DNA of 12,428 nt, taken from NCBI GenBank assembly GCA_002478545.1, contig DLOY01000078.1:1-12428 (forward strand), in the 5' to 3' direction. The notes under the pieces are model-generated. The model did no database searches. It was given only the letters and a program-made list of their open reading frames with translations, and had not been told where the DNA came from. This document shows, piece after piece, positions 4,467 through 10,868 of the stretch; position 1 is the stretch's first letter; each line of letters starts with the position of its first letter. The translations under genes were made by a program, and so were the position numbers. This DNA comes from Micrococcales bacterium UBA7472. Its GTDB lineage: Bacteria > Actinomycetota > Actinomycetes > Actinomycetales > Microbacteriaceae.

Positions 4467-7329
4467 GCGCAGCCAGCGCATCCTCGATTGCCTTGGCTAA
4501 GCGCTCGTCAGCCTCACCAAATGCAGTCCAGTCTCCGGCTGCAAGAGCAGCTTGCTTGTCCTGCAATGCCTTGTTGGCTCGCTCGAGAGCTGCACTCAAA
4601 GCTGGGTTGTCTCCGGATCCAGTGCCCGGGTCAACAGAGGGCGACTCGGTGTTTTGACCTGGATTAGTTGGTGTTGGGTCTACCCCAGCGTCACCACCGA
4701 ATAGTTCATCAAGCGCCTCGTCGAGGGTGTCCTCAAAGGCAATTTGATCTCCAAAGGCGACCAAGATCTTCTGAAGTAGTGGATAGCTGGTTTCACCAGT
4801 TGATTCCACATAAACCGGCTGAACGTATAGCAATCCGCCACCGACAGGGAGCGTGAGCAGGTTTCCATTCAGCACTCGAGTGGATCCTTGGCGAAGAAGG
4901 TTCAACAGCGAGGAGACATTGCTATCTGCGTTGAAGTTGTTTTGAACCTGGCCAGGTCCCGGAACGATAGTTTCTCGCGGCAGGTTCAGCAGCGTGAGCT
5001 TGCCAAAGTTTGCACTCACCTCGCCCGCCTGCGAGCCAGCGTCGGAATTGGCCACAAGGTAACCAGTCAACACGTTCCTGGTAGTCTCACCAGTCGACTT
5101 GGGGATGAAGGTCGAATATAGGGAAAACGCGCTTTGAGTCTGACCTGGGGTCTGCATGGTTAGGTAATAAGGAGGCTGCAAAGTGCCCAGGCTGTTTGTG
5201 CCGACCGGATCATTCGGGGTCATCCAGGCATCTTGCTGGGAGTAGAAGGCACCCGCCTCTGTAACGTGGTAGCGACCCAGAACCGAGCGCTGCATCTTGA
5301 ATAGATCCGATGGGTAACGCACGTGAGACATCAGTTCGGCACTCATATCAGACTTCGGCTTCACGGTGTTTGGATAAACCTTCATCCAAGCGCTAAGAAT
5401 TGGGTCCTTCTCATCCCACTGATAAAGATCTACCGATCCGTCATAAGCATCAACGGTTGCTTTGACGGAGTTGCGGATGTAGTTCACCGAACCGATGCCA
5501 CCGCGGAAACCCTCTGAAGCGGAGTCGAGCACAGACTGTCCAAAGTTCTCAAGGTTGGAATATGGGAACTTGTTGCTGAGGGTGTAGCCATCAACGATCC
5601 ACTTGATGCGTCCATCCACAATCGCTGGGTATACCTCGCTGTCTAGTGTCAGATATGGCGCAACCTCTTGAACGCGCTGGGCTGGGTCACGGTTGTACAG
5701 AATCTGCGAGTTCGCATTGATAGCATCCGAAAGCAGGATCTGCTCGCTCTGGAACTTCAACGCGTAAGCAACGCGGGTGACGAGGTCTCCAATTGCTGGG
5801 CCACCTTCACCTGAGAAAGTTGTGTAGGTCTCGCGCTGACCATCCTCACCAGCTGGATAGTCAAACTCAAGCGGCTCTGCTCCCTCTGCAGCACCGACGA
5901 TCGAGTACAGCGGAGCGTTGGGGCTGAAGTAAACCCGAGGCTCGAAGTCACCCAGCTCTCCCACCGGAGGAATTCCGGAGTGCAGGAACAGCGGCTTACC
6001 GTCGCTGTCACGCTTGTTTCCATAGGCGGCTACCAAACCGAAGCCGTGCGTGTACACGATGGTGGAGTTGTACCAGGACTGTGATTCTCCCAGGCCAGCC
6101 TGGTTCAGTTCGCGAACAGCCACAACGGTGTCCTGGGTTTGACCATCGATTGAGTATCGATCGACGTGAAGACGATTCGGGAAGCTGTAGTACTGACGGT
6201 ACTGCTCAAGCTGCCTGAAGGCATCACTCACGAGCGCTGGGTCCAGGATACGAATTGAGGCGGTGGTCTTGGCATCGTTCTTCAAAGCGCCAGGCTCAGC
6301 CACCACCTTGGCGTCATAGTCCACCACCTCGACAGCGTCTAGGCCATAAGCGGCTCTGGTTGCATCAATATTGCGCTGCAGGAACTTGCTTTCCAAGGTG
6401 CGCTCGTTTGGCACGACTTGAAAGGTTTGTACCAACCATGGGTACAGGCCCGATAGGACTAGCGAGCTAACAACCATCAGTGCGGTAGCGATTATGGAGA
6501 TACGCCACTTGCCAATAAATGCCGTGAACAAAAAGGCCAAAGCCACTACAGCAGAAATCATGGCCAGAATCTGAAGACCGGGAATCACCGCATTCGCATC
6601 GGTGTAATTAGCACCGGTGAACAAAGAGCCAGGGGTCGTGACGGTCGAGTACTGATCAAGCCAGAGGCTTGCTCCTTGAACAAGGAGGTAGCCCGCCACC
6701 AGGATTGCAATTTGCACGCGAGCGGACTTGGAAACCTGAACATCGCGCCCGGTGAAACGGACTGACCCATAAATCACGTGCACGGCAACACTGACAATTC
6801 CCGCCATCAAAATGGCACCGGAGAGGTATCCAACCAATAGCTGAAGGAAGGGCAGCTGAAATACGTAGAAAGATGCATCAAGGCCGAACTGCTCTTCCTT
6901 GACGCCAAACTCACCAGAGGTCAAAAACAGTGCTGCGCTCTCCCATTCTCGGGAGAGGATCAGGCCTCCAAAGATTCCAAGCGCAACTGGAAGACCAAAC
7001 ATGACGACTTTTCTCAGGCCCTCAATCATTTGCTGATAGGCCTCAAAGGGTGACTCCCCCGGCATGCGCACATAGACAGGTCTGGTCTTCCAGGCCACTC
7101 CAAGTGCGATACCCACGGAAATTGCCATGACAGCAAAACCAGCGCTGAAGGCTGCGATCTGTCCAAGAATTTGGTTCAGGAACACGCCTTCGTAGCCGAG
7201 CTGGTTAAACCACAACCAGTCGGTGTAAACGCCGGCAGCACTGAACAGTGCAAAAGCGATGGCGGCCAGAATTCCCAGAGCAATCGAAAGTGGTGAGACT
7301 TTGCGCTGGGCGGGTGCAGGAAAGGTCAC
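4459..7329 (-). CDS. UPF0182 family large membrane protein
   Basis: This 956-aa protein belongs to UPF0182, a family of unknown function found mainly in actinobacteria (M. tuberculosis Rv3193c is a member). The N-terminal third carries about seven membrane helices (near 14-35, 55-80, 108-126, 161-186, 206-224, 249-272 and 278-300). A large, probably extracytoplasmic domain (about 310-870) follows and contains the family signature VVPNERTLESKFLQRNI. The C-terminus has an acidic Pro/Gly/Ser/Thr linker (about 875-905) and a final Ala-rich charged helix. GTG at 7329 is preceded by AGGAG with 5-nt spacing. The ribosome binding site overlaps the stop codon of the upstream PDZ/Lon-like gene (8-bp gap), so the two are translated as a pair. 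A function in envelope biology together with the PDZ protease is inference. Confidence 0.93.
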   Translation of the reverse strand: MTFPAPAQRKVSPLSIALGILAAIAFALFSAAGVYTDWLWFNQLGYEGVFLNQILGQIAAFSAGFAVMAISVGIALGVAWKTRPVYVRMPGESPFEAYQQMIEGLRKVVMFGLPVALGIFGGLILSREWESAALFLTSGEFGVKEEQFGLDASFYVFQLPFLQLLVGYLSGAILMAGIVSVAVHVIYGSVRFTGRDVQVSKSARVQIAILVAGYLLVQGASLWLDQYSTVTTPGSLFTGANYTDANAVIPGLQILAMISAVVALAFLFTAFIGKWRISIIATALMVVSSLVLSGLYPWLVQTFQVVPNERTLESKFLQRNIDATRAAYGLDAVEVVDYDAKVVAEPGALKNDAKTTASIRILDPALVSDAFRQLEQYRQYYSFPNRLHVDRYSIDGQTQDTVVAVRELNQAGLGESQSWYNSTIVYTHGFGLVAAYGNKRDSDGKPLFLHSGIPPVGELGDFEPRVYFSPNAPLYSIVGAAEGAEPLEFDYPAGEDGQRETYTTFSGEGGPAIGDLVTRVAYALKFQSEQILLSDAINANSQILYNRDPAQRVQEVAPYLTLDSEVYPAIVDGRIKWIVDGYTLSNKFPYSNLENFGQSVLDSASEGFRGGIGSVNYIRNSVKATVDAYDGSVDLYQWDEKDPILSAWMKVYPNTVKPKSDMSAELMSHVRYPSDLFKMQRSVLGRYHVTEAGAFYSQQDAWMTPNDPVGTNSLGTLQPPYYLTMQTPGQTQSAFSLYSTFIPKSTGETTRNVLTGYLVANSDAGSQAGEVSANFGKLTLLNLPRETIVPGPGQVQNNFNADSNVSSLLNLLRQGSTRVLNGNLLTLPVGGGLLYVQPVYVESTGETSYPLLQKILVAFGDQIAFEDTLDEALDELFGGDAGVDPTPTNPGQNTESPSVDPGTGSGDNPALSAALERANKALQDKQAALAAGDWTAFGEADERLAKAIEDALAALD

Positions 7330-7334
7330 AAACG

Positions 7335-7339
7335 CTCCT
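7335..7339 (-). promoter_or_regulatory. ribosome binding site of the UPF0182 gene
   Basis: AGGAG with 5 nt to the GTG at 7329. It overlaps the TAG stop (7338-7340) of the upstream gene, which points to translational coupling. Confidence 0.75.
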
Positions 7340-8402
7340 AGTTAGTTTTGCAGCTCAAAGCTGGAAATGTCTTTCCAGCGTTTAAATTCTCAACTGCCTG
7401 AATTGCTTCCTCAAAGTTTGCCACGGAAACCGCTGCGAGCCCCTCTGGCACAAAACCTTCAGCTTCTTCACAGTTTCCCTCCGGGACCAAGAAAAGGTCA
7501 GCACCGGCTCTGTCTGCAGCAATCATCTTCAGGCGAATACCTCCGATTGGGCCAACGTTGCCCTCACCAGAAATGGTTCCGGTTCCAGCGACGTGGTGGT
7601 CCTTGGCCAGAGAGCCCGGGGTGAAGCGGTCAACGATGCCAAGAGTGAACATCAGTCCTCCACTAGGGCCGCCAACGTCTCCGAGTTGAAGCTCTACTTT
7701 CTTTGGGAATTGGTAGGTGTAACCGACCATGGCCCCGATGTAGTAACTGTCGTCGCGCGGCTGAGGTGCGAGCTCTAGTTGCACCAACTTGCCATCTCGC
7801 TCAACCGTTAGTTCCATCTGAGCACCCTCGGTCTTTGTGATTTGCTCACGCAGCTCTTCGAAGGTCTGAACTTTCACGCCTCCGGCGGAGATCACAAAAT
7901 CCCCGGCAACAACCAATCCCGAGGCCGGAGTGTCGGCGACCACAGCATTGACATACAACCGCCTGGGAACTTCATAGCCAAGGTGACCCAGGGCAACAGC
8001 AATTGCGTCTTGTTGCGAGATCTCCATTTGAGCAGTGCTCTCGGCTCGAACCTCTGCAGTGGTTTTGCTCGGCGGGAAAACTTCATCAAGCGGAAGAACA
8101 ACCTGGTCTGGATCAGCCCAAGCAAAAAGCACCTGGATCCAGTTTGGATTTGATTCACGATTGCCAAGGAGCGAGATTGTGGTGACGTCGAAGCGCGAGT
8201 CGGAATCGTATGAAGTCAGCTCGCGTGAGCTGATAACGGGCTCGCCCTCCACCTCTGCCATAACGTTGAACACCGCGCCAGGTCGTTGAATCACGTATCC
8301 ACTGGGGACAGCCGCAAGCGAAATTAGCGCCAGCACGAGTAGACCCGTTATGGCCCAACTGCGTGGCCGTCTGAGGGGTCGACCGGATCTGAAGAACGTC
8401 AT
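7338..8402 (-). CDS. PDZ domain Lon-like (S16) serine protease, YlbL type
   Basis: This 354-aa single-pass membrane protein belongs to a conserved actinobacterial family (Rv3194c in M. tuberculosis). It has a basic N-terminus (SGRPLRRPRSW), one membrane helix (about 16-36), a PDZ domain (about 148-215, including VVADTPASGLVVAGD) and a C-terminal Lon-type protease domain (about 225-345). The Ser-Lys dyad is visible: Ser247 in GGPSGGLMF and Lys292 in PIGGIRLKMIAA. There is no ATPase domain. The frame is open up to a GTG at 8444. I choose ATG 8402 because the hydrophobic anchor then has the usual basic lead, and TAACAT lies 7 nt upstream. It leads the operon with UPF0182 and is divergent from the DUF2342 gene. 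Confidence 0.9.
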   Translation of the reverse strand: MTFFRSGRPLRRPRSWAITGLLVLALISLAAVPSGYVIQRPGAVFNVMAEVEGEPVISSRELTSYDSDSRFDVTTISLLGNRESNPNWIQVLFAWADPDQVVLPLDEVFPPSKTTAEVRAESTAQMEISQQDAIAVALGHLGYEVPRRLYVNAVVADTPASGLVVAGDFVISAGGVKVQTFEELREQITKTEGAQMELTVERDGKLVQLELAPQPRDDSYYIGAMVGYTYQFPKKVELQLGDVGGPSGGLMFTLGIVDRFTPGSLAKDHHVAGTGTISGEGNVGPIGGIRLKMIAADRAGADLFLVPEGNCEEAEGFVPEGLAAVSVANFEEAIQAVENLNAGKTFPALSCKTN

Positions 8403-8409
8403 CGAATAA

Positions 8410-8415
8410 ATGTTA
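8410..8415 (-). promoter_or_regulatory. -10 box of the PDZ/Lon-like gene, leaderless type
   Basis: On the minus strand TAACAT is followed by 7 nt (TTATTCG) and the ATG at 8402. The only purine-rich stretch upstream, GGGGGA, is too far (about 16 nt) to serve as ribosome binding site, so a leaderless mRNA fits better. Confidence 0.45.
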
Positions 8416-8424
8416 GATTCCCCC

Positions 8425-8442
8425 GCTGACAATACCGTCAGC
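8425..8442. repeat. perfect inverted repeat in the divergent promoter region
   Basis: GCTGAC-AATACC-GTCAGC has 6-bp arms and a 6-bp spacer. It covers the expected -35 region of the PDZ/Lon-like gene and lies about 34 bp upstream of the candidate -35 of the divergent DUF2342 gene. The geometry suits a dimeric regulator. No family can be named. Confidence 0.4.
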
Positions 8443-8475
8443 ACTGTGACGCCTAGGGCGAACAGAGTGCGAAAA

Positions 8476-8505
8476 CTGACCGCTCCAAGTTTTAGCTACT
8501 AGCGT
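8476..8505 (+). promoter_or_regulatory. candidate promoter of the DUF2342 gene
   Basis: CTGACC (-35, 4 of 6 matches to TTGACA), an 18-nt spacer and TAGCGT (-10, TANNNT type) would start transcription near 8512, just in front of the ribosome binding site. The match is modest. Confidence 0.35.
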
Positions 8506-8512
8506 TTACTTT

Positions 8513-8518
8513 GAGAGG
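8513..8518 (+). promoter_or_regulatory. ribosome binding site of the DUF2342 gene
   Basis: GAGAGG with 7 nt to GTG at 8526. The frame also opens at a TTG at 8511, but that codon lies directly in front of this site and would have none of its own, so the GTG is the start. Confidence 0.7.
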
Positions 8519-8525
8519 TAGGCCA

Positions 8526-9794
8526 GTGAACGAGCAACCGGATCCGAACGAACTTGAGCGATTGATTCGCGAAATGATGCAGTCAGGGAAAATCGATCCG
8601 GCCATGCTCGAGAAAGTCAGTGGCCTGATGTCAAGTCCTGGGATGCTGCAGAGCCTGATGTCAAATTTTCAAACGATGTTCTCCGGTAGCAGTGATGCAG
8701 TGAACTGGGATCTAGCGCTCTCTCAGGCGGTGTCGATCGCACGTACTAGCGAAACCTCAGTAGATGCTGCAATCGCCCAGGAAGTTCCCAATGCCTTTGA
8801 AATTGCAAAACTTTGGCTCAGTGAAGAGACCGGTTTTGAAAATTTCCAGCAACCCAAGATTTTGACCAGATCGATGTGGGCCCAGGACGCGATGCCGCTT
8901 TTCAGGCAGCTGAGCGAACCCATCGCGATAAGCATGGCTAAGGCTCTAAACGAGTCCCTGTCTGAGTCCATGCCCGAGGAGCTAAAAAGCGCACTCGGCA
9001 GTGCAACCAATTTTCTAGGAAATGCCGGTGCAACGCTTTTTGCAATGCAGCTAGGTCAGGCAGCAGGTGGCCTGGCAAAGCAGGTTTTGACCGGATCAGA
9101 AATCGGGATTCCTCTGCATGACCGACCCGCTTTGGTAACGCAGAATCTCGCCGAGTTGTTCAAGGATCTCGAGACTCCAAGAAATGAACTACTCATCTAT
9201 TTGGCAATTCGAGAACTTGCCTCAGCTGCTCTGTTTGCGGCAAATCCTTACCTCCGCGAGCAGATAATTGCCCAAATCCGGCAGTTTGCATCTGAGTTGA
9301 AAGTGGATTCGAATTCGATTCAACAGATCGCGGAACAACTTGAATCTGGTCAAGAAATGCAAACCGTGATTGAGCTCGGATCTGCTTTGATGGCGAGAAC
9401 CGAGGACCAAGAAATTGCGTTAGAGAGAATCGAAACCACCCTTGCTTTGATTGAAGGTTGGGTGGACAGCGTTAGCCTCGCTGCTGCCAGACGACTTCCA
9501 TCCGCTGAAGCACTTCAGGAGCTTTACCGCCGTCGCCGTTCAGCATCAGGCGTGGGTCAAAAGACCTTTGCGGTGTTGCTAGGGCTGGAGCTGACACCTC
9601 GCCTTGTTAGAGAGGCTGCGGCTGCTCTATCAATGGTCGCAGAGCGATTCGGCAAAGATGTGAGAGATAGCCTGCTCGCCCACCCCGATCAACTCCCCAT
9701 CATCGAGGAGATAAGAGATCCGGCAAAGCTGATCGCTCGTCTTGAATCAGATGATGACTTTGATTCGCAGCTAAGAAACCTACTCGGCGAATAG
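8526..9794 (+). CDS. DUF2342 (zincin-like) family protein, metal-site histidines missing
   Basis: From GTG 8526 the protein has 422 aa. The family is usually annotated as zinc-dependent metalloprotease or F420-associated hydrolase (Rv3195 in M. tuberculosis). Family landmarks are present: IGIPLHDRPALVTQNLAELF (about 193-212), LALIEGWVDSV (about 306-316), LPSAEALQELYRRRR (about 324-338), QKTFAVLLGLELTPR (about 345-359) and AHPDQLP (about 385-391). The segment I remember as REAAHxRLFAHVPWL reads RELASAALFAANPYL here (229-243). The Glu remains but the expected histidines are Ser/Ala, so a zinc protease activity is doubtful. The N-terminus is acidic and helical, with no signal peptide, which indicates a cytoplasmic protein. 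It is followed after 51 bp by the E1-like gene. Confidence 0.88.
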   Translation: MNEQPDPNELERLIREMMQSGKIDPAMLEKVSGLMSSPGMLQSLMSNFQTMFSGSSDAVNWDLALSQAVSIARTSETSVDAAIAQEVPNAFEIAKLWLSEETGFENFQQPKILTRSMWAQDAMPLFRQLSEPIAISMAKALNESLSESMPEELKSALGSATNFLGNAGATLFAMQLGQAAGGLAKQVLTGSEIGIPLHDRPALVTQNLAELFKDLETPRNELLIYLAIRELASAALFAANPYLREQIIAQIRQFASELKVDSNSIQQIAEQLESGQEMQTVIELGSALMARTEDQEIALERIETTLALIEGWVDSVSLAAARRLPSAEALQELYRRRRSASGVGQKTFAVLLGLELTPRLVREAAAALSMVAERFGKDVRDSLLAHPDQLPIIEEIRDPAKLIARLESDDDFDSQLRNLLGE

Positions 9795-9833
9795 CGCTGT
9801 GGAGAACTAAGTACAAGATTTACGGATTCCTGC

Positions 9834-9839
9834 CAGCAT
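9834..9839 (+). promoter_or_regulatory. weak -10-like box before the E1-like gene
   Basis: CAGCAT lies 6 nt before ATG 9846 and keeps the A and final T of TANNNT. There is no well-placed Shine-Dalgarno sequence (AGGG is only 1 nt from the ATG). The gene may instead be read through from the DUF2342 gene, so this site is uncertain. Confidence 0.2.
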
Positions 9840-9845
9840 CAGGGC

Positions 9846-10868
9846 ATGGTCAGCCAAATCAATCCAGCTCTAGCAAGGCTCTATTCGCTTGACCTGACAC
9901 GGCGATATGGTTCTGATCGGAACGTTGAAGTAAGCGTAAATACACTAGGCCAGCAGCGAGCGCTTGAAATCCTGGAGGAAGGTTTACCCGACAACCAAAT
10001 GAAGAGCCTCGCCAAATTGGCCGGCACCACGCAACTGGAAATTTCAGACCTACTTACTCGACTTGGGAGCTTGGTCAGGCACTCAAGCGCGCTGGGGCCA
10101 GAACTAACACAGTTGGATATAGATCAACGTTTTGCTGAATTGATGCGGTTATATCTCGCTGAAGGCGTTGATCCCATTTTGGCTATGAGAAATCGAGCTA
10201 TCTCCGAAGTCTTTATCGAGACGTTTTCAAAAACTGGCTTAGCCATCGCCAGGGGCATGTCAGGAGCTGGCTTCCGCAGGTTTCATACCCTTGATCAGAC
10301 TCGGGTAGCAGAGTCCGATACCGGAGCACTTGGCCATCCCCAAGAGAGCCTTGGCAAAGCTCGAGCTCGCTCAGCCAAAGAAATGCTGATCGCGAGCGCT
10401 GAGATTATCCAGCACTCGCGAATCACGGCCACTTTAGATCGGTTAAGTCTTGCGGTGTTGATTGCCAATGATGTGATCGCGCCGGCAAGTTACCAGGCCT
10501 GGATGGCGCGCGACACCCCTCACCTAGCGATTGTTTTCACAGAGCATGGCTGCTGGGTGTCGCATCTAGTAATCCCCGGGGTCACACCTTGCCTGGGCTG
10601 TCTGGAGGTTGCCAGGTCGCAGCAAGATCCCAGCTGGATAGCAACGGCAACCCAGCTAAGTTTCCTGGATCGCGACCTAGGCGACTCTGCCTCGATGTTC
10701 TTTGCCGTCTCTATTGCGATAGAGATAGCGAATTCACTGGCTGACAGCCAGCCTCGCGAAAATAGAATCTTTCAGCTAAATCGACAATCCATGTCAGTGG
10801 AAGAGGCGGCGGTGCCGGATGCTAACTGTGGGTGCCGAGTAGTGGGGAGCGACCTCGGTCTGAGGTGA
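9846..10868 (+). CDS. E1/ThiF-like (TOMM cyclodehydratase C-like) protein, unknown function
   Basis: This 340-aa protein resembles actinobacterial proteins annotated as bacteriocin cyclodehydratase or TOMM leader-binding proteins (Rv3196 type). An N-terminal winged-helix-like segment (about 38-80: LEILEEGLPDN to SDLLTRLGSLV) precedes an E1-like domain (about 115-340). Recognisable parts are the SDTGALGHPQESLGKARARSA stretch (157-177), HLAIVFTEHGCWVSHLVIPG (226-245), PCLGCLEVARSQQDPSW (248-264) and a C-terminal CGC (328-330). Cys249, Cys252, Cys328 and Cys330 would form the structural zinc site. The region expected to hold the GxGxxG nucleotide loop reads ETFSKTGLAIARG (125-137) and is degraded. 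No YcaO gene or precursor peptide is nearby. The gene follows DUF2342 after 51 bp and overlaps the helicase gene by 47 bp tail to tail. Confidence 0.75.
   Translation: MVSQINPALARLYSLDLTRRYGSDRNVEVSVNTLGQQRALEILEEGLPDNQMKSLAKLAGTTQLEISDLLTRLGSLVRHSSALGPELTQLDIDQRFAELMRLYLAEGVDPILAMRNRAISEVFIETFSKTGLAIARGMSGAGFRRFHTLDQTRVAESDTGALGHPQESLGKARARSAKEMLIASAEIIQHSRITATLDRLSLAVLIANDVIAPASYQAWMARDTPHLAIVFTEHGCWVSHLVIPGVTPCLGCLEVARSQQDPSWIATATQLSFLDRDLGDSASMFFAVSIAIEIANSLADSQPRENRIFQLNRQSMSVEEAAVPDANCGCRVVGSDLGLR

Noticed and set aside
4317..4667. Plus-strand open frame of 116 codons encoding a GQDLNLRPPGYEPGELPN-like stretch
   Set aside because: It is the antisense reading of the tRNA-fMet gene and of the UPF0182 3' end. 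Such peptides are a common annotation artefact.
8403..8444. Extension of the PDZ/Lon-like protein to GTG 8444
   Set aside because: It would add 14 residues without a ribosome binding site. ATG 8402 has a -10 box at leaderless spacing and gives a normal basic N-terminus before the membrane helix.
8526..10868. A thiazole/oxazole-modified peptide biosynthesis cluster
   Set aside because: Only a C-protein-like gene is present. There is no YcaO, dehydrogenase, precursor peptide or transporter in the window.
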